The translations under genes and the position numbers were made by a program. A stretch of DNA of 64,000 nt from Chrysomallon squamiferum (lineage: Eukaryota; Mollusca; Gastropoda; Neomphalida; Peltospiridae), in the NCBI GenBank assembly GCA_012295275.1, contig CM022679.1, positions 27,333,483 to 27,397,482 on the forward strand. The letters run 5' to 3'. Positions 18,893 through 33,783 of the stretch are shown piece by piece; positions within the stretch are counted from its first letter, which is position 1, and every line of letters begins with the position of its first letter. The notes below the pieces were generated by a model. The model did not search any database, was not told the origin of the DNA, and was given only the letters and a program-made list of their open reading frames with translations.

Positions 18893-21800
18893 CACTTACT
18901 TATTCCTTCTTTTTTTCCAAACAAAATTTTAAAATATTTAATTAATCCTCTTTCTCTCTCAGTATGTCAATAAAACATTTTTTTAATTTTATTATTTTTA
19001 TTTCAGACCGTCCTGTCCCTACTTTGTGTCGATCTCTAAGACAGATGAAAATTAAACACATAGCCTGCGGAGAAGACCACACCACTGCCCTGACACAGGT
19101 AAAAATATCTGACCTGAAGTTGATTACAGGTAAAAAAAAAACATAAACAAAATAAGTGAAAAAAAACAAAACTATCCATCATAATAACAGTGTTGTATTT
19201 CACCTTAACATAATTACAGATTAAGTAGAAAAAAATATTTTGTAGGATTATCAGTCTACCTAATGTAGGTGATTTTCCACCTGAATTTAATTACAGGGAA
19301 ATGTTAAAAATGTATGGAGGACATTACTGATCTGCACAGTAATAAATATACCACCTTAGTTTAATTACAGGTAGATATTAAAAAATGTATGAAGGATGAC
19401 ATTATTGACCTAACACAGGCAATATATCATCTAAGTTTAATTACAGGTAAGTAATAAAATGTCCAGCAGATGGTGTTATTAACTTCACATGTAATAAATA
19501 TGTCACCTGAGTTTAATTATAGGTAAATATTAAATATATGTAGTGGACATTACTGACCATGCAGGTAATATCTCACCTGAGTTTAATTACAGGTAAATAT
19601 TTAAAATGTGAATGAGACCAACATTGTCTTGTTCAGCATTGAGCTTTTCTGTTCTGTGCTTACAAGCTTTGTAATTGCTCTGTGTATTTGTTTATTTTAA
19701 TGTACATTTTTTTCTTATTTGAATATTTATTTTCTTAATTTATTTTTTTAATAATATTTAAAAAAAAAAAGGTAATAATAAAAATAAATAAAAAATACGT
19801 AAAGAAATGAGGTTGTCTCATTAAGTGATGTTTGGTTTTAAATTTAAAGATTACTAATTATTTATTAACAACTTGTTTTTAAATAATTATTCTAGTGAGT
19901 GAATAATGAATTAATTAATGGATGGATGGATGGATGAATGAATGGATCTTTGAATGGATGGATCAGTGAATGGATGAATTTACAGATGAATGTAAGAACA
20001 GTATCATTTAGAGAAATATTTTTTTGTTGATTCAGGATGGTGGTGTGTTTACGTATGGGGCTGGAAGTTACGGTCAGCTTGGACACGTGACTCACAACAA
20101 TGAAATGTTGCCCAAGCGAGTGATGGAACTGATGGGGAGTGAGGTGTCGCAGACAGCCTGTGGCAGGTCAGTACAGTGTGGGGGGATGAGAGTGGGAGTA
20201 AGGGTGGGGTCAAGAGAAATAAAAGAGTACAGAAGTACCCATGGTTACAGTGTAATTGTAATGACGATGTTTTTCCTGTTCTAGCTTGTAGTCTTATGAT
20301 AACAGTGATGATTTCTAAAAATTAAACTTATTGATGTTTTTCCCAGTCTATCCAGTTAATCAACTCATAGGACAGAACTGTTTTTCTTTTCTATACACCC
20401 AGTTATTATCTGTTAATATTTTTCCCAGTGTAGCTAAGTATCATCTTGTAGTTCAAATATCTTTTTTCACTTTAATTTTTTTCCCAGTCTAGCAAGTTAT
20501 CCTCTTGTAGATCAAGGGTATTTTTTTATTATTTTTTTTTCTCTCTAGCTAATTATTCTAATTTTTTTTTAATCTTTTAATTTTTTAATGTGGCAAGTTA
20601 TTATCTGATAGTAAAAGATGTTGTTTTTTTCCCCAGTGTCATGAACTGCTTCTTCAATAGTTTTAACATCTCAACATTACCACACAAGAAAGCAGATTTA
20701 ATACTATTTAACATTAAACATACACAAAAAAAAAAAAAAAAAATAAATAAATGATAAAAAAAAAAATTAAAAATAAAAATAATAATAAAAAATGTTTTTA
20801 TCTTTTTTTTTCAAAAACAGACGACACACACTGGCCTACGTTCCATCGTCTGGCCGTCTGTATGCTTTTGGTCTTGGTGGGAGTGGTCAGCTTGGAAACA
20901 ACAGCACCCAGAACAGCTGGAGCCCCAGCCTGGTGGACGGCCCCTTTGTGCCTGTGCCAGGCAAGGGGTGCTCCTACATGCATGTGGAGGACAGTGAACA
21001 GTGGTGTGTGATCATTCAGAAAATCTTCGCAGGAGGAGATCACTGCTTTGTCGTTGCCATAGATGCAAAAGTAAGTCTTTGTTTTGTTGTCAGATTAAGA
21101 CTGCAAAGTTAGCTAGTTAAAAATAATCTTGTTTTTAATTTTTTTTTTTTCCTCACTCAGAAGTAATGCTACAGTAAAAGTTATTTCCCAGCAGTGTGTT
21201 AGACTTAAAGTAGAAATTTTGTTACTTAGCAATTTGTACCTTTAAATACAAGTTCTAACTGCTTCACACAGAAGCAGTGATAAAGCCAAGGCATTTAGAC
21301 TGATAGATCCTTGGATCAGATCCTGGTTTCTACATAGTTAGTTGTTGAGGTCTGAAGTCACAGCTCCCTGTCTTTTCTCTAACCAGGTCGCTAACATACT
21401 AACTCTAGCACTGAATCTAGTAAACAGTACACAATCTTTGACTGTGCTTCCAAGATCTGCATGTTAAATACTCTGAGAGCATTCTTTAAATCACTGTTTG
21501 TTTAAAGATCAAGAATTTACACTACTCAAGTAAAATTGTTGGTTCTTTTTCTTTAGTTTGTTTACCAGATATAAAAGAAAACGTCAAATATTCACCACGA
21601 ATCTATAACATATTAAATAAAATGTTAACTCTCTCTCTCTCTGTGTGTTGACAGATTGGTGGGGATGTTGATGACTATCGAATCAAGGATGAAGACTCTC
21701 AGATCCTCACACTGACCCCTGCCAGAGTTGAACTCGTCTCAAAACTGCGAGCAGATGAACTTCCTCCTATAGAACTAGACGAGTATGTTGTACAGACTTT

Positions 21801-22432
21801 CTTTCTTGCAATTTTCTTTTTGCAATTTTCATTTAAACATATTCATTTCAATAATACATTTTTCTTTCCTTTTCATCCTTTCTTTACATTTTGTTAAATT
21901 ATTTTATTTGATATCAACACAAAATGGATAAGTCGTAAACTTAAGGGTTTCCTCAGAATTAATTTCCTTGGATTGCTGCTGAAATGATAATAAAAATGTC
22001 TGACCCTACATTATAATTGAATATATTATACATTTTTAAAATTATTATCTTGATATGATAATCTTATTTAATAAAGAAAAATTAATAACTAAATTAATAA
22101 TTTAATTTTTTATTTCAGTGAAATTACAAAAATATTTTCAACTGCAGCCTGTATCAATGGGTCCTTCTTAATTGTGTGAGTTCAGAAAATTTGCTTTTAT
22201 CTTTTGACTTTTAAAAACAAATTTTATGTTTGATATTATTATATAGCATCCTTTAAAAGAATTCTTGTGTTTTAAAAGGTAGTATTCATTAAAATAATTT
22301 TTATATGTGAGGAAAGTAGTTTTTACAACCTGAGCCTCAAAGCTTTTTCTCATTTTATTCTGTTTTAATTATTTTATTTATTTATTTATTAATTTTTATT
22401 ATTCATTTAATTTTTTTATTTATTTATTTATT

Positions 22433-22489
<57 letters not shown>

Positions 22490-22677
22490 TTTATTTCAAT
22501 ATAATCTGCATAAGTTAAGAATTGTTTTGCTGTAATTTGTTTCAACCCATTCTTTAAAGGAAATAAATCATAAATGAATAACAAATTTTATTAATGAACA
22601 AGTAACAAATATTAATAAACAAATAAAAAACATATTAATAAAATAAACAACAACTATTTATAATAAAAATTAATCAC

Positions 22678-22721
<44 letters not shown>

Positions 22722-23274
22722 TAAGCATATAAGAAGTATTATTGTGTTGTTTTAAAAGTGGTGGACATTGTGGATGCAGCAAACACAATCATGGAGTGGA
22801 CATGCAAAGTGTACGAGAAAATTTCCGAAAACTCAGCCAGACAACAAATGTCATCATCATTCAGAGAGTACGTCTGTCTGTGTTTGTGTTCATACAACAG
22901 CATCCAGAAATCACTTTCAAAATGTCGCTGTAACTAAATCACAATGTATTTTGTCATTTTAAATATCAGTGTGACTGGTTTTATCTGACTCTATCAGTTT
23001 TAGCTCACAGTGTGACAGTAACGTTAACAAGCCTGAGAAGATTTATAAAGGTTAACGTAATTATTATTCTTTGTTTTCCATGATGTATACTGAGGAAGCA
23101 GAATAAGAATAACAGTGTCAAAATAAAAAGCAAACAAAAAAACAACAACCAACCAACACCCCCACAAAATCATACAAATCTTTTCAAGCTTGTTATTTTG
23201 TTAACATACTTTATTATTATTAAAGTGTCTTGAGTCTCCAAAAAAAAATTACTTGGAATTTTCTGTGCATATTT

Positions 23275-23306
<32 letters not shown>

Positions 23307-23949
23307 CATTTCAATAAATTTGAAATGAAAAATATATAACTTTAAACAAAAATAATAAGAATTTTTAATTTAATAGGCACTTCATTTTTCAAATATATTT
23401 CTTTAAACAATGAAAAATAATGATTATTAAATTTCTCCGACGTTTTTGTTTTTCTTCTGTGATCAGATAGCTAGCTGTCTAGAACAGGTACTGTTGCCAG
23501 GGTTACCGTACTCGCCTCCCGATGTCGAGGCTCTCCGTCTGTTTATAATTCTCCCAGAATGCCACCTGTTCGACCAGCCTAAGTATTACAGTTCACTCAT
23601 CTGTCCCTTTGGAAAATGTATCCTAAACCTCGACAAAGTCGCTTCCAACATGCTCGGTATGAAGTTGTAAATTCTTATCAGTTTGATTTATAATCTGTTC
23701 TTTTTTGTTTTTTATCCTTTTGTTTGAAATGGGTGTGGATGTTGGATAATTCATCAGTTAAAAAAAATAAAAGCAGTAATAAGAAGAAGTATAAAGTTGC
23801 TTCCAAAATGTGCAGTACAATTTTATAATCGTTTTTTTTTTTTTTTTTTGATGTGGATGTTGGATAATCCATCTCATTGAAAAAAACAACAACCCAAAAA
23901 CCAAAAACCTAATAATAACAATAACAATAACAATAACAATAACAATAAC

Positions 23950-24004
<55 letters not shown>

Positions 24005-24890
24005 GTAGTAGTAATTGTAAATGTAATAATAATAATAATAATAAAATATGTAACAGTGAGTGTAAGAAAGGAGTTGACTGATATATAATGTTTTTGTACT
24101 TGTAGAAGTCTGGTGGTCATCATTCCAGGAATCCTTCTTCATCCGAGTTGTTGATGTAAGTTTATTTTTAACTTTGTTAGTTGTGTGCATCTGTGCATGT
24201 TTGTACACATTCAAGTATAAATGTTGTTTTTGTGTGTGTGTATTTCAACTTGTTTATTTGTAAACTTGTATTGGAACTAATTCGATATATGTTTTGAATG
24301 TATCTGGCTTCCAGATACCTGGAAAATTCTGAAAATAGTCTGTTTTTGAATTAGGTGTGCATTGTTTTGGTGTCTGTGACACCGGTTCAAGTGAGACTGT
24401 TGCTGTGAGTAGATGATCCAATCACAATAAGTCATCGTTTGTTTCTGTTTACTCTCACATTCATTCATTATCCTTTCTGAAAGACTGTCACAGATGCAGC
24501 TTGCTAGTGTAAAGCAAGTTCTGTGTGTTGAGTTATTTAATACAGATCAAAGAGACCCTACTTTAGAAGTGCATTGATATGTGTTATGTTAAATTTTATT
24601 GTTTTATTTGTCGTTGTTAAGCATATTGGATTAATAGTTTTGTAACAAGTATATTGTTCTGAACAATCAGTAAAATGTGAATATACAAATACTTTAAAGA
24701 TGTGTATTGGAAATATTCTCTTGAATTGTAGATTTACAGGCAATGTATAGAACATATTCTTCAAATGCCTGACACAACAAACCCACAAGAGGTTAGTTTT
24801 AAAATTTACATTTTTTTTTCTTTACAAGCTCATAAACTGAGCTGATTCAACTTTTGTCTGAAGAATTGGGTTTTTCACTCTCTCTCTGTC

Positions 24891-24927
<37 letters not shown>

Positions 24928-25447
24928 TTGTCTCTCTCCACTCTCTCTTTTTCTGTCTTTCACATACATGTAGGCACATCTATTTTCCATGTATGCTTTG
25001 TGAAAATTTCAGTATTTGTTTGGAATTACTGAGGTTAAAAGGTTGAAAGTATTGAGAGTGTTTTTTGTTTCTTCTCTTTCAGAGTGAAAAGCGAGGTCAT
25101 GGGTTGTATGTGTCACTGGAGATTTTGAAAAAACTCAACAACGTAAAAGTTTTATTTTTTCTTCATTTATGCGTTTTCTTGTTATGCTTATGAGTCTTTT
25201 TAATAATTATATGTATGTGTGGATCTTATCTTTCAGTATGTATGTTTTGTTTTGTGAGTGTGAGTGTGTTTGTGTGCGTTCATTTCTTTGTACAGTTCTA
25301 TCCATATCTATATTCATACATACATAAACACATGCATACATATATGTACGTACATACATAAACACATACATACACACATACACACAGAAACACAGACACA
25401 TACACACAGACACACACATGTACATACATACATACACATATGTACCT

Positions 25448-25484
<37 letters not shown>

Positions 25485-25821
25485 TGATTTAAAAATTATA
25501 CTTTGTGCTGAGATCATGCAACATTAAACAAGAAGAGATTATTATCTAAATATTCCGGTAATTAAATGATAGCAAACTATTATGGCTGCAGGTAAATGAA
25601 CAGAATGGACAGATCATCGAGTATCACAAGTTTTACATTGGAGAACTGAAAAACAGAGTCAACATCAAGAAAGATTACGTCAGCTGGCTGCAGCAGGACA
25701 GATTTAACCAAAAGGTCAGAGGTCAAGTTATGTTGCACACTGAATAGGTTACTCTGATGTATCTGCATGCAGTGTATTTTCATACACACTTATTTATTAA
25801 ATAAATCTATACATATATGTT

Positions 25822-25864
<43 letters not shown>

Positions 25865-26216
25865 TTAAGACATATGCAGATTACATAACAGTTGATGCAA
25901 AAATCATCATTACCTCTATAACATTCATTTAAAAATGGGCTTGATGATAAAAAGAATGAGCAAGTAAGAACCTTTGCATGACCTCTCCTCTTCAAACAGA
26001 AAATTTATAATTTAGACTCATAATATTTTAAGAAAAAACCAAAAACAAAAACCAATTATAATAAAAATAATAATAAAATAATAATAATAAAAATAATAAT
26101 AAAAATAATAATAATATTAATAATAATAATAATAACAATATTAATAATAGCAATAATAATAATAATAATAACAATAATAATAATAATAACATGATAATAA
26201 CAACAACAACAACAAC

Positions 26217-26253
<37 letters not shown>

Positions 26254-28478
26254 TAGAAATTCAAAAGAATAAATAAAATATTACACTTCAGGGTCTTCAC
26301 TTCTGTAATTATCCATTCCTATTTGACGCTGCGGCCAAGAGTATGTTGCTGCAGACAGACGCCATGATACAGATGCAGGTAAGTAATCATCAACTTTATA
26401 TCATCACTTAAATATCAATTCATCCATTCACTCCACTGTTTATTCAAATGAGGAGAAATCAGAGTTTCTGTTCACATACAAGTTTAACTGTTATCATTTT
26501 GTTAGTGTTATTAGTCCTGGTGGTAATGATAATATATTAATGGTGGTAGTGGTAGCAGCAGCAGCAGAATGGTTGTAGTACTGGTGGTAGAATAGTAGTA
26601 GTAGTAGTAGTAGTAGTAGTTGTAGCAGTAATAGAAGAAGTACTATTATGTTTCTGTGTATATTATTACTGTTATTATGTTTATATTATTGTTATTGTTA
26701 TCATTATAATTATCAGCATTACCTTTATTATTATTATTATTGTTGATATTGTTTTTATTGGTTTTTTTTATTATTATCATTTTCATCATTTTCATTATTA
26801 TCATCATCATCATCATAATTATCATCATCAACATCATCATCATCATCATCATCATTATTATTACTATTATTATTATTACTCTTATTATCGTTGTTGTTGT
26901 TGTTTTTACTGCACAGACAGCTATAGACGAGGTACACAGAAGAAACTTAACGAGTCTGTTTCTGCCGATTGATCCTGTGAACCCGTGCCTGCTGCTGTTT
27001 GTCACCCGCCACAACCTCGTCAGAGATACCCTGGAACAGCTCAGCAAACACACCAGTGCCGATCTCAAGAAACCACTGAAAGTACGTTTGTGTGTGTGTT
27101 TGTGTGTCTGTAAGTGTGTGTGTGTGTGTTTGTATGTCTGTGAGTGTGTGGGTGTGTTTTGGGGTGTGTTTGTGGGTTGGTGGGTGGTGTGTATGGGTGA
27201 GGGACTGTTTCTGTGAATATTTGTGTGTATATCTCTCTGTGTGTGTGTGTGTTTGTTTTTTGTATGTCTAAGTGTGTGTGTGTGTGTGTGTTTCTGTGAG
27301 TGTCTGTGTGTGCATGATTCTGTGATTGTTTGTTTGCTTGTTCATGTATATCTGTCTGTATTTGCACATGTGTAAAAATCCATATGTACACTCATGTTAA
27401 GAAACGTATATTCAAACATCATTTTTGTGATCACATTCCTTTTACATTTGTGAACTGTATGTGAGTATCTATGTACATATATGTGGGGGTAGTGGGTGGG
27501 AGGGTGAAAATTCAGGGTATATATTTATTCTAATTTTATGTATGTTTGTAATTTTTGTATATGTTCACATTTTGCTTTCAAGTGTGTGTGAGTCTGTGTG
27601 TGTGTGTGTCTGTGTGTCTTTGTGAGTCTGTATGTATGTGTGTGTGAATCTGTGTGTGTGTTGTGTGTGTGTGTGTGTGTGTATCTGTGTTCTACAGCTG
27701 CAAAAATATGGCTTAATTATGAATACTGGTAAGGAAAATTAATTTTAATTTTAATATTTTCCTCTTAAGAGATCTGATTACAATTTTAAAATGTTACCTT
27801 TTATCACCACATTTGTGAAAGTAATAAGCCATAGCCCATAACGAATAAAATCAAACTCAAACTATTTTATTGTTGCTGTCCTCATATTTAATTTGCTTAA
27901 AATTTTGTTGTAAATCTTTGTTAATAAAGCACACACTCACACACACACACACAATTTTTATAATACTTAAAAAAGAGTAAGGAAAGAAAGATATAAAATA
28001 TTGTTGATAAAAAAAAAAAATAAAAAAAAATAATGATAATGATAAAAAGAATAAATAAATAATCTTTCTGGATTGAAATTACTTTCAGAGATTTAAAAAA
28101 AAAAATGTTTCTATTATAATGACAAATTTGACCCTTTGACCTTTGACCTCTGTGTACTTTCTGGTATTGCAGATTGTGTTTGTGGAAGAAGAAGCTATAG
28201 ATGGTGGTGGAGTGAAAAAGGTAAAAAAAACAGTGAGAACAACATACTACATGTTCTTCTCATTTTTCACAGGTTGTTTTTCTCGGCGAAGAAGCAGTGG
28301 ATGAAGGAGGGGTTGCCAAGGTTTGATGTCCACCAAACACAATGCATTAGTGTATCTCTCTGTCTGTGTAGGGGGTGTGGTGTAGGGTGGTTGTGGGTGT
28401 GGTGTGGGTGTAGGTGTAGGGTGTGGTGTGAGTGTAGTTGTATGTGGAGGTGTATGGAAGTGTTGAGAATAGGTGTAA

Positions 28479-28521
<43 letters not shown>

Positions 28522-29467
28522 TATGTGAGTTTGTACGTGTTTGTGTGTATGTGTTTGTAGATGTGTTGGTATCTGGGTATATGTGTGTGTGGGTACGTGT
28601 GTGTGCCTTGCTTGAGTAGATGTAAGTGTGTTTGTGTTTGTAGGTGTGGGAGTGTATGTATGAGTATATGTGTAAAGATGCATGTATGGGTATTTTCTCT
28701 GAGTGGGTGTAAGTGTTTTAGTGTTTATGTGTTAGTAGGTGTTTATGTGTACAGATGTGTATGTACTATATGTATGTAGGGGTGTCTCTGCATGTGTTTG
28801 TGTGTGTGTGTGTGAGTGTGTACATAACTCTCTGTAGCTATATGTAGCTGTATCTCTCTGTATATGTGTGGGTATGTGTGTACTGCATGCTTTGTTTGAA
28901 TTTACTTATTCAGATAATATTACAGACATTGTCTTTTGATGCAGATATCTTTAAATTAAATTCAGATGACAAATGATAACCTTTCTGTGATTACTCTTCT
29001 TTCTTGTCTATGTCAGAGCAAAAAAACAAAAACAAATTGGGATTATTTTCTGAATCTGGAACATGTTATTAATGCATAAAAGAATGGAAAATAATGATAA
29101 AGGGGAACATTTTTTTTATTATGCAATTATTATGAATGGAATGTTTAATGAGCTTTGGGTGTTAAAAGCAACACATTTTGTTTTGTTTTGTTGTGTTCTT
29201 TAGTGGTTTTTTGTTTTGTTTTGTTTTTGTTTAAACAGTTTTTATCATTGATAATAATTACAGAGAAATATATATGTTGTTTACAGTTAACACATTTGTC
29301 TGTAATATTATCTTTTAATGAATCCAGGGAAGTTTCCCTTCTTTTACTACCAGCATCACATGCATTTTATTTGCACATTTTAATGCAATTATAAAAGTCG
29401 TGTCAGAATGTTTTTTTTAAATCAAAAATCAAAAAAATTAAAAAGTAATAAAAATAGAAAATAAATG

Positions 29468-29510
<43 letters not shown>

Positions 29511-30056
29511 TATTTATTTAATTATTTACTTACTTATTATTATTTATTTTTTCCCATTATAAATGCATGTGCACCTTGTAATCTATTGATCAATGCATTT
29601 TAATACTAGTAAAGCTTTATTGTGACCACTTTTCACATACATGTATCCAAGGTTTCACAAAAGTTACTTACATGACAGAGATTTTTTCACTGCCTTCATG
29701 TAATGCGCCACAGTATTAAAATAATGTAAAAATATAGTACAATTTAAAAAGTAAATATTAATTGATTTTATTACTGGTTTTTACAACACAATAAACAAAT
29801 AAGTAATAATAAGAACAATTAAAATGCATGTTGTTTGTTTGCAAAATAACACTTCATTTTTATTTATTATAGGTACTAAACAAAACTGTTTATTTTATTT
29901 TTCTCTTCTTTTTCTTATTATTTGCATGTAATTTTCATTCTTCTTTTCCATTGTTTGAAAAATGTGTTAAATTTAAAATATTTGTAATTTGTTTGCAATT
30001 TTTTTTTTTTTTTTTTTGGTTGATTTTTTATGTGAATATATATATATATATATTTA

Positions 30057-30087
<31 letters not shown>

Positions 30088-33000
30088 TTTATTGAATGTG
30101 TTACTTTTTTTTTTGATTCCATGAAATTTCCTTTGTTAGTTTAAAATACTAATTTTTGATTTATTTTGAATGGTAACAAATAAAATATAGTAAATATTTT
30201 AGACGTGATAAGAGAAATGTGAGGATTAATTATAATTATTTAACAGCAGTTGTTAATCACAGTTAATTACAGATAATTACCTTTTATTCTACAGCACCAC
30301 TAAACTGTTATTTATTATTATTATTATTTTTAATATTCTAACTTTTTTTTATCATACAAACTTATCTAGCATAAAAACACAGATGCACATTAAAATTTGT
30401 GCCAACACACAGTAAATACACACACACACACACAATACACAGTTACATATGTACCTCTATTGTTGTTTTTGGTTTTTTAAATACATAACATCTCTTCACT
30501 GTTGACTTTATTTCACAATTACTGATTTGTTTGTCATACTGATAATAATGATCATAACTGATGAGTGAAAATTAATCAGTGTACTACTCTGTTGGGGGGG
30601 GTCTGTTAACAAAACTTCTGTCTTTGTTAACTGAGATTAGAGTTTGTTAACTGAGATCATAGTTTGTTAACTGAGATTATATTTTGTTAACTGAGATTAT
30701 ATTTTGTTAACTGAGATTACAGTTTGCTAACTGAGATTACAGTTTGCTAACTGAGAGTACAGTTTGGTAACTGAGATTATAGTTTGTTAACTGAGATCAT
30801 AGTTTGCTGAGATTACAGTTTGTTAACTGAGATTATAGTTTGCTAACTGAGATTACAGTTTTCTAACAGATTATAGTTTGTTAACTGAGATTATAGTTTG
30901 TTAACTGAGATTATAGTTTGCTAACTGAGATTACAGTTTTCTAACAGATTACAGTTTGTTAACTGAGATTATAGTTTGCTAACTGAGATTACAGTTTTCT
31001 AACAGATTATAGTTTGCTGAGATTATAGTTTGTTAACTGAGATTATAGATTGCTAACTGAGACTATAGTTTGTTAACTGAGATTACAGTTTGTTAACTGA
31101 GATTACAGTTTGTTAACTGAGATTATAGTTTGTTAACTGAAATTACAGTTTGTTAACTGAAATTACAGTTTGTATTTGTATTTTTCTACAGGAGTTTTTC
31201 TTGCTGCTGTTGCGAGAAGTGCTTGACCCCAAGTATGGAATGTTCCAATACGACGAGGAGTCTCACTTACAGTGGTTTAATTCCCAGGTACTCACTAATC
31301 CACACTCTTCTTAATTCCTTCCCATACTGCTGACAGTTTTATTTACCACCCTCTGCCTGTCATAAAGTGTAACAGTAAAAATAACAGGCTCGAGGAAACG
31401 TATGAAGGATTTAATTTTCCGTTTTGTGTAGAGAAGGTAAAGAAAAAGATGCAGTTTAAAAAAAAAAAAGGAAAGATATATTTATACACATTCACAGTAT
31501 TAATAAAGAGAAATATTAAGATAATGTGTGAAGGATTCCATTTTCCATTTTCTGTAAAAAAGAAAAAAAAAAGAAAGATGTTTTTGAGGCATTTTGCCTA
31601 AAGACAATAATTTCATTTTCCATTTTCTGTAAAGAAGGGAAAGAAAAAGATGTGGAAACTAAAAAAAAAATAAAAACAGGGAAAGAAAGATGTGTGTGGA
31701 CATTTAACCTCAAAGCCAGTAATCATTTCATTTCAGTTTTCAATTTTCAGTTTTTTTGTAAACAAGGGAAAGAAATCATAGAGAGCATAAAAAATAAAAA
31801 TATACAGACTAAAAGATAATAATTATTTTTAATTTTATTTTAGACATTTGAGGATAGCTCCATGTTTCATCTGATAGGAATACTTTGTGGCTTGGCCATC
31901 TACAACTTCACCATCATCGATCTTAAGTTTCCACTGGCTCTGTACAAAAAATTGCTCAACCGGTGAATATATCTTTTTATATATACAGAATGAGACACAG
32001 AGAGAGAGAACACATGGAAAGTATGTGTATGTGTGTGCGTGTGCATATGCATACTTGTATGTGTATGTGTGTGTGTCTGAGTGAGAGTGTTCAGATGTTT
32101 ATATATGTGTGAGACTCTGCATAAGTGTTTGTATGTCTTGTGTCTATAAGTGCTTGAATACGAAACACTAAAATGTTATTCAGTAAATTATTGCTGCTTG
32201 AATATTTAAGTCATTTATTTATTTATTTTTTAAATTATATTTGCCTTTACATCAAGTTTACTACGAGCTATGATGAATTATTATTATTATTATTATATAT
32301 TTTTTAGTTTTATTGTTTCTTTTTACACAGAAAAGTTATACTTGATGATTTGAAAGAAATGTGGCCGTCTGTGGGCAGGTAACTCTAAATGATCTTATTT
32401 GCAGCCATTTTCACTGTATTGTAACATGAAGCCGTTAATCTCTGATATTAATGAATCATTTTTAATTTATTTACTGCAACCAAAAATATAGTTAGAGACA
32501 GAATTAATAAATTAACACATTCTGGAACATTGTAGATTTAGTGAGTCGCTATATTTGTAGCCTAGAGGTTAAACTTCAAGTCAAAATATTAGGTATTTTA
32601 AATGCATGTGGATTTAGTGGAATTTAAAAAAAGTAATAACTTAACTGTAACTGAATTTGAAGTAAATATCTTATAGTCTTATTATATCTCTGTTGTTCTG
32701 AATGTGAAACAGCTGAGAGGAAACCATGGCAACTTCAACATGGAGGTGTGCCAGTGTGGTGCAGTCATAGTTCTGTACTGATCCGTAATAATGGCCACAA
32801 TTTAAAGAAATTAAACATTACTAAGTTAAATTCATTGAAGATGTCTAAACAATATTTTGGGTTCATGAGTTCAATAAAAATAATTTTATAATAATTTGTT
32901 TTGATTTGTTTTAAATAAAGCTTAAAGTTAAAAGAGTATTTATTTATTTATTTCTGTTTTTATTGTAGAAGTTTGCAGTATGTGTTGGATTATGAAAAAG

Positions 33001-33746
33001 ATGATCTGGAGGAAGTATTTTGTTTAACTTTCCAGGTTTGTGTCTGAGTTGAATTTAACTAAAAACACATTTTCTTTTTCTTCTTCAAACAAACATCATC
33101 ATCATTATCATCATCAACATTATTATTATTAATACTATTATTGTTATCACCATCATCATTGAATCATTGTTATTTATTTTTTTTGATTAACATTTTTAGA
33201 TTAGTGTGTTTGATTTTAATCTTCATCATCATCATTACTATTATTATTACTATTATTAATACTATCATTATCATTATTATTATTACTGTTGCTACAATTA
33301 TTATTATTATTATTATAAGTATCATTATTATTATTACACTTGCTACACTTATTATTATTATTATTATAAGTATCATTATTATTATTACAGTTGCTACAGT
33401 CATTAATATTACTGAATAATAGTTATTTAGTTGTTTGAAATGTTTGTGATTTTTAATCATATCATTGCTGTTAAAAGATTTTACAGAGTTGTGATGTTGT
33501 GTTTAGATTTCTGTTGATATGTTTGGACACTCAGAGACTCATGAACTGTGTCCTAATGGTGCCCAGAAGTCAGTTACTAAAGAAAACAGGTAGACGATGT
33601 ATAACACACAGAAACACCTGCATGCATGCACACACAAAACACACACATACATATACGTATATAAAAGTATAGACAAACTCAGTTGTGAGATTTTATATTA
33701 TTTTTTAAAACATTTTTCTGTTTATTTATTATTATTATATTTTTTT

Positions 33747-33783
<37 letters not shown>

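Noticed and set aside
18694-18973. (Arg-Glu)n and (Ser-Leu)n frames
   Set aside because: Translations of the (CT)n tract. The plus-strand frame overlaps exon 5 by chance and starts within it.
33141-33460. Hydrophobic isoleucine-rich frames that look like membrane proteins
   Set aside because: Composite ATT/CAT repeats in HERC4 intron 23; no splice signals or start context.
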